DNA of 64,000 nt. It comes from Aporrectodea caliginosa (Eukaryota > Annelida > Clitellata > Crassiclitellata > Lumbricidae). The notes under the pieces were generated by a model. The model had not been told where the DNA came from. It saw only the letters and a list, made by a program, of their open reading frames with translations, and made no database searches. The position numbers and the translations under genes are program-made. The stretch spans positions 1,828,236-1,892,235 of the forward strand of contig JACEVL010000032.1 of the NCBI GenBank assembly GCA_020284085.1, written 5' to 3'. This document shows, in pieces, positions 1 through 10,604 of the stretch. Position 1 is the stretch's first letter; each line of letters opens with the position of its first letter.

Positions 1-194
1 TAATTGTGCATGACTCAATTGGAGATACTGTCATACTCTGATGCGTCTATTACAAGGATGTCGTGATTCGCCGTTTGTGTAGGCCACAGTGATAAGAGGA
101 CCGTTGTGAACACTGTGTGCTTGTGACTGAGAGTTGTTGCTTTGCATTTGGATGAGGAGCTCAAGATCGTTGGATATATACTCGCTGATGGTAA

Positions 195-494
195 GTCTCT
201 TTGTCTGTCTGTCTGTCCTGTCTGACTGTCTGTCTGTCTGTGTCTGTCTGTGTCTGAGTCTCTTTTTTTTCTCTCTCTCTCTGTCTCTGCCTCCCTCCCT
301 CTTTCTTGTGATATAAGTGTCTCTCTCTGTCTGTCTGTCTGTCTGTCTCTCTCTGTCTCTGTCTCTGTCTGTCTCTCTGTCTCTGTCTGTCTGTCTCTGT
401 CTCTGTCTCTGTTTGTCTGTATCTCTGTCTGTCTCTGTCTGTCTGTCTGTCTCTGTCTGCTGTCTCTGTCTGTCTATCTGTCTGTCTCTGTTTC

Positions 495-532
<38 letters not shown>
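195..532. repeat. (TCTG)n / (TCTC)n microsatellite
   Basis: Imperfect array of TCTG and TCTC units, about 340 bp, interrupted near 305-320 and ending beside a second GTGATATAAGTG motif. Open frames across it on both strands give only Cys/Leu/Ser or Arg/Asp/Gln/Thr runs and are not genes. The same kind of array recurs inside LE composites at 33 kb, 39 kb and 47 kb. Confidence 0.95.
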
Positions 533-894
533 GTGATATAAGTGTATGTATGTATATCGTTGGACATAGTCGCTGAAGGGATGTCTCTTTCTACCTCACT
601 CTTATGGTATAGTGTCGTCAACATATCAACAGCTGTGAAACAGAATGTAAACATGTACTGAGTGTACTCGTTATGGGCGAGTGATCTTAAAGAGGAGGAC
701 AAATCTTGCTAAATATGTGTATAGGGTAAGAGGAGGTCTTAAGGAGGAATAGGAGAGGGAGAAGCGTTTAATTTGTCGGGAGTAGTGCTTCCTTGTTTGT
801 GTTCCCTACTGTTTTACTTTCGCTTGTTCTTGGTCAAATTGTCTATTCTTGTTTTACTTCCTTTCTTTTCGTTTCTTTATCACTTACATAAAGA

Positions 895-985
895 TACGTA
901 CATACATACATACATGTACATGCATGCATAAATACATACATACATACATACGTATACATATATACATACATGCGTACGTACAATC
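895..985. repeat. (CATA)n microsatellite
   Basis: Degenerate CATA/CATG tetranucleotide array. A second array of the same kind lies at about 1517-1650. Frames through it encode only Tyr/Ile/His/Thr repeats. Confidence 0.9.
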
Positions 986-999
986 TGCCAAAATTCACT

Positions 1000-1130
1000 C
1001 ATGGTTCAAAGTACATGCGAGAGACCGAACACTGGCTTCCGGTTGGGTTCAAATTACACGCAAGATCCTCCTCTACTGAGGAGCTTCGATGGACAGTTCC
1101 GCCTCACAATACATCACGGAGGTCTGTGTT
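1000..1130 (+). mobile_element. LINE reverse transcriptase scrap (L2/CR1 type)
   Basis: The plus-strand translation reads HWLPVGFKLHAR. This resembles the conserved LHWLPV block after the RT domain of L2/CR1 LINEs, which is also present in the 27.2-kb and 51.1-kb copies. Only about 40 residues are recognisable and the frame breaks on both sides. An ATTATT-rich stretch follows. Confidence 0.5.
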
Positions 1131-1134
1131 ATTC

Positions 1135-2090
1135 ATAATTATTATTTATTAATTAAATTTGTAACGCGCTCACGGTCACATCGAAATGTGACTCTGACGC
1201 GCGGATAGTCATTCATGCATCGAGCTAGCCAGGTCGACGGATGCTGCGCTCTGTGGAATGTGGGGACTTGTTGGTTCCAGGCTCCCATACCGTGATTGGT
1301 TCACATCCCTCCTCTCTGATCGTCTTCGTGGAAGAGTCCTCCATTTGAAATAAGAATTGTATCGCCACAGATAGTTTAGAAAGCATTTTCAGTCTGTTGG
1401 CACCAAAGTGCGATTAGCAATTGGTTAATAAAGAATATACTTACTTACTTACTTAGATAGCCGTGTTACAGACCCTTGGAAAGATTATAAAAATGCGCTA
1501 TATAAGTGTTCAGAAACATATATACATAAATACATATATACATAAATACATATATACATACATGCATGCACACATACATTCGTACATATATGCATTATAT
1601 GCGCACATACATAAATGCATGCATGCATCCATACATACATGCATACGTTCACGCATACGTACTACAGTATAGCCTACCAGGAGATGAAGCTCTGCCTTAG
1701 CCTGCGAATTTAAACGCATCCTGGCTCTAAGCAAATGACATCCTGTACAAAAATTACACCTGATCTGTTAAATTCTGTTTCTAATTAACACAAAAATCAC
1801 CCATGCCAGGCATTGCCAGCCAACCTCTACGGCTCACCAACTGTAGCCTACTACTACTCATTCAATCTATGTGAAGGGCTTTACTTCAAAGCAGGCAACA
1901 GTATGTTAAATAATCGTACTCGTAATCTCCAAATTTCTAAAGCACTACAGCTAAGCACAGAGCACCATCTTACTCACAAGCGCTGCGTCGCGTCAGAGGG
2001 GTTGTCCAGAGAAAAAAAACAGTTGTATTGTATCGAATTGCTCATTCATTGCTCAGTATCATAATATAGTGCTCACTGCTCAACGGACTC
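1135..2090. other. No gene seen; one LINE-like tail
   Basis: No coding signal. At 1422-1456 the text AATAAAGAATATACTTAC followed by TTAC repeats matches the tail at 52070-52110 and, reversed, the LB ends at 33.5 kb and 47.8 kb. It is therefore probably the 3' terminus of an LB-type LINE. The (CATA)n array at 1517-1650 is the other recognisable content. Confidence 0.6.
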
Positions 2091-2094
2091 GGAC

Positions 2095-2400
2095 TCTTCT
2101 TAATCGTGATCTTAAACTAAAACATTTCTAAGGTAGCACTAAGTCTTGAGAACTAAGCGCAGGGCACCAGCTTATTCACGAGCGCTGCGTCGAGTCAGAG
2201 GATAGTTGAAAGGAGGTCCAAGTCCGGTTGCCAGAGGAGTCCGGAGAGAGTGGGAGAAGCTGCTGAGGTGGGTGTCGTTCAGGTCGAGAATTGGCAGGTG
2301 GAGGATCAAATGAGTCAGGGTATGAATTCTTGAAGAGGTGTTCCAATCCCAAAGACCATCCACCTTAGCTGATCACCATCTACGTTCCGCCTGACCTTTC
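2095..2400 (-). mobile_element. LE-type LINE 3' end
   Basis: On the minus strand this reads as the same 3' segment seen at 4435-4675 and 23606-23905: a short coding remnant with PLTRRSARE, then a conserved 3' untranslated stretch with CAGCGCTCGTGAATAAGC and TGCGCTTAG. It is 5' truncated with no intact frame. Confidence 0.7.
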
Positions 2401-2499
2401 TCTGTGGACTTGGAATCAAACACCTAACTCGTCGATTTTGCTTTTACTAAGCGCCTGTTAAATAGTTGGCGTCTACCCTTAGCCCGTGGGCGTAGAAGA

Positions 2500-2715
2500 A
2501 AGCAGTAGAAGTAACAGTAGTATTAGTAGAAGTAGAAGTAGTAGTAGTAGCAGAAGAAGCAGCAGCAGCAGCAGCAGCAGTATAGTAGTAACAGTAGCAA
2601 ATGCAGCAGCAGTAGTAGTAGTAGGCCCTACAGTTACTGTAGTAGCAGTGGTGGTAGTATAGTGGTGGTGGTGGTGATGGTTGTGGTGGTCACGGAAGCC
2701 ATGGTGGTGGTAGTA
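2500..2715. repeat. Trinucleotide-rich tract (AGT/AGC/GGT)
   Basis: Runs of AGTAGT, then AGCAGC, then GGTGGT with no flanking gene. A GATTACGATTACGATT motif at 2733-2748 matches the tail of LE-type LINE ends. Confidence 0.85.
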
Positions 2716-2976
2716 TAATATTTATCCTTAGATTACGATTACGATTAGGGTCTACATGTAGAGGGTCTGTACCTGCACTGTCTGCAATATTTGAACACTT
2801 GACAATAGCGAGTGATAAGGTGTTATCTGACAGCGTGTCCTGGTATCCTCCCCCGTTCATTGTCCAACGAGTTTATTGGGTGATACATGTATTGTTATCA
2901 ATGCTGCCCGTTTGAATGGGACCAACGCCATTTCTTGGTCTCCATCTACGGAGTAAAGTTAGTTTGGAATTTTTCG

Positions 2977-3068
2977 ACATTGTGTCATTAAAAAGATAAT
3001 TGGCGTCGCCCTCCTCCTTTCTCCATGCTTGGGACTGGCGATGTTAGAGTATGGACAGTGGCGGAGTT
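2977..3068 (-). mobile_element. S1 short interspersed element, minus copy
   Basis: The reverse complement gives the S1 core in order: GCCAGTCCCAAGC, a GGAGGAGGGCGACGC block, then the ATCTTTTTAATGACAC equivalent of the 3' end. The 5' CTCCGCCACTG start is present at the right. The ends are defined by the 59.4-kb copy. Confidence 0.75.
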
Positions 3069-3289
3069 CCCGTGTACGGATTGTTCTAGCCCGACTTATT
3101 AATCGCAGATATACTGTCACGATCTGTATGCAAACCGGCTTCCTCTGGAGCAAAGACCCCGTGACGTACGCTTTCACCGCAATATGTGACCAATCCACTG
3201 GCCACAGCAGTTGTGCTTTGCAACCAGATATTCTGAATTCTTTATAGTTTTGTTTATATAATATTCGTTTTTTAATTCAACCTGACAGT

Positions 3290-3480
3290 AAGATCCATGA
3301 TATTGCACTAACTGATGATAACAAGTTCAACAGAAGTCGAATTTAACTGTATGGCAGCCTACATCTGTACCACTGTTCATTTTGCAGTGGAAGGTTGAGC
3401 CAACCTTGTGGGTTAGCGGTATTCGAACACGCGTCCTTCTCACCTTTGTGCTAGCGTGTTACCCCTCAACCACCTCCCCG
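3290..3480 (-). mobile_element. T4 tRNA-derived SINE, minus copy
   Basis: On the minus strand a tRNA-like head has box A near TGGTTGAGGGGTAA and box B near GTGTTCGAATAC. It is followed by a body containing ACAGTTAAATTCGACT that is shared with 38685-38878 (minus) and 57180-57350 (plus). The body makes this a SINE rather than a functional tRNA. It shares the ATTCGACT(C/T)CTGT motif with the other two copies. Confidence 0.75.
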
Positions 3481-3814
3481 TAGAAGTAATACAAATCCTT
3501 ATGAATGGAACCGTAAATAACATTATTGGTTATCTTGTCTTATGCAAAAACTGCTTTCCTGTTTCTTTGATGACCCTTTTACTCACCCTTTAATTTTTAA
3601 ATGGTCGTTTTACTACTTTCCCTTTCTTTGTGACTTTTTCCATGTTTCACTTAGTGATGATATAATTGGAAAAATATTTTTGGGATGGTTGGGTGGATTG
3701 AAACCCGTAAACGTCCCTGATACGCGATCTTGCCTCTCTGTTGAAAAGGTGGTGAAGTGGTAGTGGTGGTGGGAAGCATGGTTTTGAGAAGGGTAATAAT
3801 GACAGTGATGATAA

Positions 3815-3853
3815 AGGGATGATGATGGTGGTGGTGGTGGTGGTGGTGGTGGT
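3815..3853. repeat. (GGT)n microsatellite
   Basis: About eleven near-perfect GGT units, preceded by GATGATGATGG. Nothing else is seen between 3485 and 4100. Confidence 0.9.
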
Positions 3854-4104
3854 TGTAATTTCGTGATAATTAATCGCCTCTTACCTGTTTGTTACTCGAG
3901 CGAGTTCCGATGACCAGAATTCTGTTATACTATATTCGACAATGAATTGAATGCTCCATACCAGGCCAGACTGCCCAGTGTTTCAGCCCGTTATTTGAAG
4001 CCCAAGATATCAAACTCCACGTGGGTTTAAGTCCGGTCCAAAGTCTAGAGAGAACTATGCAGTGGTAGATACAGAGAGGCATATTGTGAACGCACGTTAC
4101 AATA

Positions 4105-4335
4105 AATTGTTATTTTAGTCACATATTTATATAGCGCCTCTTCAAGAGAGACTCATCAAAGGATCTCCCGACAGACAATTGAGATCAAACAGAAATGGTT
4201 TCAAGTGCTTACGGAATAGAGGGAAGGAGAGACCAAGGAGTGAATGTCATAAGATGGCATGCAGACCTTTCCAGAAAGTTGGACCGACCACAGCGAGGCT
4301 TCTGTGCTGCACCGTGGAAGTTCTGGATGGGAACA
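4105..4335 (-). mobile_element. L2-like LINE 3' end scrap, minus
   Basis: Reading minus, the terminal signature is a GAGGCGCTATATAAA-type motif at the left end (plus text TTTATATAGCGCC), preceded by decayed coding sequence. The same TATAGCGCC signature ends the L2-like copies at 20.2, 21.0, 27.2, 30.0, 44.8, 48.9 and 52.0 kb. Confidence 0.5.
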
Positions 4336-4434
4336 ACCAGGTCACCCTGTGTAGCACAGCGAAAAATCTAAGGCCGGGAATGGATGAGAAAAAATTAATC
4401 GATGCCAATGATTACTATAGCTGAAGTCATAAAA

Positions 4435-4675
4435 CTGAAGTCTCACTTCTTTAAGAATTCATACCACGACTCATCTGATCCTCCACCTTTCAATCCTCGA
4501 CATAAACGACACCCACCAAAACAGCCCTGTGGCAAGCGGACTCGGACCTCTGTCGGGCCCCCCTTTGGACAACCCCTCTGACTTGATCCAGCGCTCGTGA
4601 CTAAGCTGGTGCTCTGCGCTTGGCATTCGAGTGGCGCTTTAGAAGTTTAGACCTTACGATTACGATAGAGCAGAA
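4435..4675 (+). mobile_element. LE-type LINE 3' end
   Basis: Plus-strand 3' end with KSHFFKNSYHDSSD-like coding remnant, CAGCGCTCGTGACTAAGC, TGCGCTTGGC and a terminal TTACGATTACGATA tail. Same family as 2095-2400 (minus) and the composites listed below. Confidence 0.7.
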
Positions 4676-4679
4676 GTAG

Positions 4680-7600
4680 TGATGTGATCTAAGCATCAGT
4701 CGATGACTCTCCAAAACAAATCAACAATCATATCAATTCCAAAGGTCGATCCTGCTATAGACAGCAAGGCTACTTTATAAAGGTGACGCCGCTTTATCAT
4801 CAATATTTCCTAATAATTCTTCACTTGGTCCTCTGATAGTTGTTCTTTTCCCGGGTGAATGCTTCTTCCCTGGCAACAGGGATTTTCTGTTGCTAGATCA
4901 ACGCTCTAGAACGCCTTTCTCCAATCGTTTTGCATCGGTGTGCCCTTGATATCTTTCTGTTCTCGATATGTGTTAGACATCGGCACAATAGAAGTTACTA
5001 ATTAGCCTACAAATATAATTTCAGTTACTGTGCAAAATTGATACTAGGGTCTACTGATCTCAGAAAAGTCTCAATTTGTGAGAAAACAGAAACCTTATTC
5101 TGAACGAAAATAAAAGACCAGGACTTAGGTTTCTTAATGATTTTTAGCAATAGTAAGTCTTATTAGTTAATAGCCTTTCAGAAAGTTTTTATCCGTAGTG
5201 CATTTTTAATACGTACTGAATTGGTTTCAGTTAGGCCTAGGACCTGTAGGCGGACAATTTGAGAGTCACGTTCTACTGCTAGACTAAAGAAAACTGCAAT
5301 GTAGCAATAAACAGGGACCTTTTGAACTTCAAATAAATCAACTCTGCTTACGTTATTTATTATTACTAGTAGTACTGTTATTTTACTGCCTTTTGCGAGA
5401 GAATTATCGAGTTGATTGACGTATAGCAATTAGTTCAATAGTGACGAGTAGTTAAACGGATAATCGCTAGGAGGCAACCTGAGCCGACCGAATGTGTTGA
5501 GGTCTCTATACAGCTATGACATGTTTATGCTAAGCAGGTCCCGCCTACCTGACACAGTTCTGTTTCTGGAACGAATGGTTGTTGATCTAGGTAGTCATGT
5601 GATAGAATGAGTGAAAGATCGGGTAGAAGTGATTAGCATTGCCGGATTTCGCGCCAACGATTATGCCACTTCCCAGAATATTATTTCTAGGCTTCTGTTA
5701 AGTTCAATTCGACTTGTTTTTGGTCGAAGAACGCGGCCTTATCTGTGTATCGCAATCCTGATAAAGATTAACTTTGAAAATAAGACAGTTTGATGTCGAA
5801 ATCTGTTCCCTGAGTCTCGCTACGAGTTTATTCTGCCTGTATTCTAACTGACGTTCGTTGTGTCAACGTTTATGCTGCCTAGGCTTAGCGATATTATTTT
5901 GTACTCTTAGCCGCGCAGTCTTAATGTCGACAATGTAGGCTAGGCGTTATTCGCACTCACGTAGCGCCAACGAAGTTCAAAACGATATAAGTGTCTATTA
6001 TGAGTTGCTAAACTGTTCTTTTGAATATTATTACACGGCATAGATCTACTTTAGGATTGTTTGGACTGTTTAGTGCTTCGCCAAACACTGCGTATTCCGT
6101 TCATGTATCAAGCAGCAATCAGGTTTTTCTCTACAGCAAACTGCAGAACTATGGTGTATGAAGAGTTTATTGTGAAGTTCGCATCTGGTAGAAAGCGTGA
6201 GAAAGCTATGGTTTTACTCTCTTAACAGTGGCTCGATTGCGAACTTATTCGAGTTTTCTCATAGTTCACGTGTTTCTTGGCCAAATGTTAAGAGAAACGA
6301 GACGCGCATTACAGGGATTGTTGCTACTTTTGGTTTTGCGTAATAGCTAGCTTGCTAAAGTCTCGCGAAAATACGCTTTTAATTGGCAAAGTGCAACATT
6401 ATCAAGCTAGTTTCGTGTCTCAAAGTAATTAGTAGTGTTGTCTAAACGTTTATGTGATAGAGAAATTTAAGTTAAGACACGTTCGCAGATATTTAATGAC
6501 TAAACACGACGCATAAGAGGTTTTCTCGACGGTGTTTTTGAGCTTATACACGACACTACTGACTATGTTTTTCGGTTTGTGGTTATAAAATAAAGCATCT
6601 GGTTAACATGATAAACAATTTTCTGCCAAGTCAGAGCATGCATAGAGCAGTTAATCTATTTATATTGCGTCAATTTTTGTCGTGTGGCTGACTCAGCGTA
6701 CGCTCGGGAGCCATAGCGCGAAGGCGAAATCTGGGCTGGCGAGTAGTTAAAGCCTCTACAAATGGTGCATTGGGTCAATAATAGTACAAAAAGCGTCAAC
6801 GATGCTTGCAAATTTTTTAAAGCAGTGATCTAATGAGTTTAATCACCATTTTGGTTGTTTTTACTGCGTTTTTTAGGTAAAAAATCGAACCAAGTGGGTG
6901 ACAACAGGGCTATAGACATTATTTATAACTCATTTTAATGTGGGATTTCCAGTTTTATCCTACTCCGGATTGGTAAGAAATTGCCACGTGACTGTGAAGA
7001 GAGCCTAGGAAGGCCCACCCACTACAGGCCACTCGCAAGGGCAACGCCAAAGGGTGGTGGCCCGTCTTGTCTGAACGCGTCTTGTACAGTGGTTACTGAC
7101 TGATATCGCAACTACGAAGATACGTATTTTCCGGAATACCGAGAGCAACATAAATTCGCCGGTTGTTAGGGTGACAAGGCATTTCGGAGTTGGTGTCGAC
7201 GCTGGACGCAAGATTTCTACCAAACAAACGATTTTCGAGATTCAAGATGGGCTGTATTTTCGGGTGAGTCGCATTAATATTCATGAATGCTCATCAGTCG
7301 TGCTTAAGTAGGTCACAGGATATGCTTATTCCGAAGAAATATCGTTATTTCTACCCATTAGGAGCAAGAAAATGATGAAACAGACAAAAGCGGAGAGATT
7401 TTAAATAAAATTGTTTGGATTTTGGCTGTGTATGCTTGGGCATTTAACTCCAGCGTCTCATTTCAGGCGCCTAAACACCTTCAATTCGCACCCGGTTAAG
7501 TAATAATCTACCACAGACTGTACACGGTAGCCATTTATGACGATAACGAAAGTGTGATTGCACCCCATTGTCTTTAAAAAAAATTAAAATCTCATATGCA

Positions 7601-8315
7601 GAGATACACCTTAATCTAACTAATTTTAATCGAATTCAACGTTTACAGTATAACTGAACAACCTATTGTCGTACCCAACCCAGTGCGATAGTCTATCCCC
7701 TTTATATAACCCCCGCAACCTCAAATGGCGGGAGAGTCGTAGCCAATCTGGATAGGCGCTTGTCTAGAAACCCTTAAGCGATTGGTGGACCCAGACACGC
7801 GGTACAGCACTCCACGGGCAAAGGGTAAGGGCCTATCCCTCAGAAATACACCTAACAACGAATCAGCCGAAATGCCCTCAAAATCCGCTTAATTTGACAT
7901 AATTATTTGTAAAAATAAAGGCCAGTTATAAATCTCAATTTTCGTGTTTTTGCTTAAAAACATGGCTCTCTGGCGTATGGTCAATTTTCCGCTATCAAAA
8001 TGCTTGTAGGCCCTACTTTCTATTTGATTAATTTGTATTTTATTCACTTACTGCCTTACTTGCTTGCATTTAACTTGAAAATAGTCGCCACAAAGATTAC
8101 TGAATTACCGGGTATGGATAAAAAGAGACAGGGTAAGGTTGGCATCAACAGCCAGAAAACGTCCACAATCTCTAATAAACGCTGGTTAGGCCTAATGCCA
8201 TGAGTTCTAATAGACACCTTTAAAACGGCATTGACTGAGGCTTTAATACAAGGCAGCTGCGTTTGATTGATAATACAATTTAGGCGTGTATGATAATAAT
8301 TCCATAGCTGATGGT
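4680..8315. other. Unassigned single-copy-like sequence
   Basis: No open frame here has a recognisable domain, and no transposon ends were found. The only gene-like hint is at 7243-7263: ATG in good context (CAAGATGG) encoding MGCIFG and running straight into a GTGAGT donor. That could be a tiny first coding exon with an N-myristoylation-type start, but no continuation was identified before ALG2. A block near 4985-5005 (ATAGAAGTTACTAATTA) recurs near 11420. Confidence 0.5.
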
Positions 8316-8317
8316 CA

Positions 8318-8530
8318 GTAACGGTGAGAACTGTTCAAAAATAATATCTGTCAACGGCCTTTGTTGTCGTAAGATGCCGTTAAACTCTGGATCCATCCAA
8401 CTGCATCAGTAACTTCGCCACTACCCGCACTCTGGTAGTGTCAGTCCCAAGCCTGGATAAAGGAGGAGGGCGACGCTAATGATCTTTGTTATCAGACTGT
8501 GTCGTTAAACAGCAACAAACCAACCAAACG
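8318..8530 (+). mobile_element. S2 and S1 short elements in tandem
   Basis: S2 comes first (GAACTGTTCAAAAATAATAT, GGCCTTTGTTGTCGTAAG, GTTAAACTCTGGATCCATCC). S1 follows at about 8408 (AACTTCGCCACTAC, CCAAGCCTGGATAAAGGAGG, TGTCGTTAAACAGC, AACCAACC tail). The same S2-then-S1 order occurs at 29790-29955. Confidence 0.8.
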
Positions 8531-8557
8531 CCACAGCAAGGGGTCGAAATCTTCCCT

Positions 8558-8559
8558 AT

Positions 8560-8646
<87 letters not shown>
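8558..8646. repeat. (TA)n microsatellite
   Basis: About 43 TA units. It is flanked on both sides by the same 26-bp direct repeat (GCACAGCAAGGGGTCG... CTTCCCTA), which occurs again once more at 8650-8678, so the local sequence has slipped or been duplicated around the array. Confidence 0.95.
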
Positions 8647-8649
<3 letters not shown>

Positions 8650-8817
8650 CGCACAGCAAGGGGTCGAAATCTTCCCTAGTGACGCACAGTAAATTCTACA
8701 GAACATGCCTAGACGTCAGTTCATGCCACAAGATGTCGTTAAACTGTTGGATCTAATCGCCATAGTGGACCAACCAGAGAACCCAAAACTATAGGTGGCC
8801 CCAAGGATCGTTAAGTT

Positions 8818-8955
8818 TGTCAATGACCCCGGCAGCCACAAGATATCCATTGTATACATTGTGTAGCCTACCACTTGCTTATTGCACGTGTGCGGCAGCC
8901 ACAAGATATCCATTGTAGTACAGCCTCCACTTGCTTATTGCACGTGTGTCATTCC
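8818..8955. repeat. Tandem duplication of about 58 bp
   Basis: The block beginning GGCAGCCACAAGATATCCA and running through CCACTTGCTTATTGCACGTG occurs twice in a row, at about 8830 and 8892, immediately before the CAGT array. Confidence 0.85.
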
Positions 8956-9520
8956 AGTCAGTCAGCCAGTCAGTCAGCGATTTGGCCAGTCAATAAATTA
9001 GTCAGCTAGTCAGTCAGTCAGCCAGCTAGCCAGGCAGCCAGTCAGGCAGCCAGTCAGGCAGCCAGTCAGTCAGCCAGTCAGTCAGCCAGTCAGTCAGCTA
9101 GTCAGTCAGCCAGTCAGTCAGCTAGTCAGTCAGTCAGGCAGCCAATCAGTCAGCCAGTCAGTCAGCTAGTCAGTCAGCCAGTCAGTCAGCTAGTCAGTCA
9201 GTCAGCCAGTCAGTCAGCTCAGTCAGTCAGTCAGCCAGTCAGGCAGCCAGTCAGTCAGCCAGTCAGTCAGCCAGTCAGTCAGCCAGTCAGTCAGCTAGTC
9301 AGTCAGCCAGTCGCAGTCAGCTAGTCAGTCAGTCAGGCAGCCAGTCAGTCAGCTAGTCAGTCAGCTAGTCAGTCAGCCAGCTAGCTAGTCAGTCAGCCAG
9401 TCAGTCAGCCAGTCAGTCAGCTAGTCAGTCAGCTAGTCAGTCAGTCAGGCAGCCAGTCAGTCAGCCAGTCAGTCAGCTAGTCAGTCAGCCAGTCAGTCAG
9501 CTAGTCAGTCAGTCAGCCGT
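8950..9520. repeat. (CAGT)n-derived minisatellite
   Basis: About 570 bp built from GTCA/GCCA/GCTA tetranucleotides. Higher-order 12- to 16-bp units such as GTCAGTCAGCCA and GTCAGTCAGCTA alternate. One-base slips occur near 9215 and 9313. It is not coding. Confidence 0.95.
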
Positions 9521-9524
9521 CACT

Positions 9525-10510
9525 GTGAATCTGAAGTTCTGAACCATGCAATGTATCATGAGTACTGCTATTCAAGTAAGTAAGGAATCTACTAACACAA
9601 TACTAACGCCCACACTTTACAACGCTGCAGAGAACAGTGAAAAAGTAGCAAAATATCAGTTGGCCCTACACACAGAAAACCATGCAATATTATAAAGTTT
9701 TTAGTAAGTCTAACTTAATATTATATATAAATATAATTTTATTTCTGCAGCAAAGGCAAAAAGAAGCCGGAAGAGGAGGGTCCGGAGATCGGACGGACGA
9801 ATGTGATGGGCCATGGGTCGGCAACTCGTCCCTCAAGAAGACTGGTCTACATCCCAATCATCAGTTCACTTCTAGACGGAGCAGTGCCTTACGCAGGCCT
9901 AGGCCTCCACTAGACCGGTGGCCTATGAGGACTATCCAGACCCAACGATGTGATATTTGCACTGATTTATAAAAAGCCTCCATGCATGATTCAAAGAACA
10001 GAACGATCAAAGCTTCGATCTCTGAACACTGCTAATGAGAGACTCTTAAGGGTGCTATATAATAAAAAAATTAATAACAATAGTATAATAAATAATAATA
10101 ATAATTATTATTATAATAATAATCATAATAATTGGTCCGCACAATTTTTTTGCCTTTTGAGGGATTATACTTACCTCGGACAAATAAGAATAATTTTTGT
10201 AATTCCTGAGTGATCTTATAGGTACCTCGGGGAAAAAATAATAGTTTATCTTTCCTATTGGTTGTAATTCAGCTTTTACACAGTGCTTTAATTCAGACAC
10301 TAATTTCTCCAGAGTCAAACTTAATGTCTGTGGAGTATTTTTGCCTCGAATCCTGATTGATGGATCTTAAACACTTAAAGAGAAAAATTAATGAAAGACG
10401 TTTTAATCAATTTTGGTCAGCTGCGTTGAACCCATGTTTGTTTGCTAAAATGAAAATCTTAAGTAGGTTGAAACATATGGTTTGTTTAGGTTGTTTATGT
10501 TTAAAGGTGC
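9525..10510. other. No gene seen
   Basis: Contains an AAT/ATT-rich tract at about 10065-10130 and nothing else recognisable. The short frame at 9682-9972 has low-complexity composition and no domain. Confidence 0.6.
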
Positions 10511-10514
10511 GGGA

Positions 10515-10600
10515 TCATCACAAAGATGATTGGTGTCGCCCTCCTTCTTTATTGAGGTTCTGGACTGGCGCCACCGGAAAATGGCACTGGCTGAGTTCGG
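10515..10600 (-). mobile_element. S1 short interspersed element, minus copy
   Basis: The reverse complement shows GGCGCCAGTCCAGAACC, an AGGAGGGCGACACC block and ATCATCTTTGTG, matching the S1 core. The 3' GTCGTTAAAC end is lost. Confidence 0.65.
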
Positions 10601-10604
10601 CTTA

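Noticed and set aside
31..702. 223-codon minus frame rich in Arg, Asp, Gln and Thr
   Set aside because: It is the translation of a (TCTG)n microsatellite on the opposite strand; no domain and no codon bias.
8476..8756. Open frames of Tyr-Ile repeats
   Set aside because: They translate a (TA)n array with short flanks; not genes. The same holds for 25975-26244.
8950..9520. Array of short similar units considered as a CRISPR array
   Set aside because: Tetranucleotide-based tandem repeat with no unique spacers, in an animal genome.
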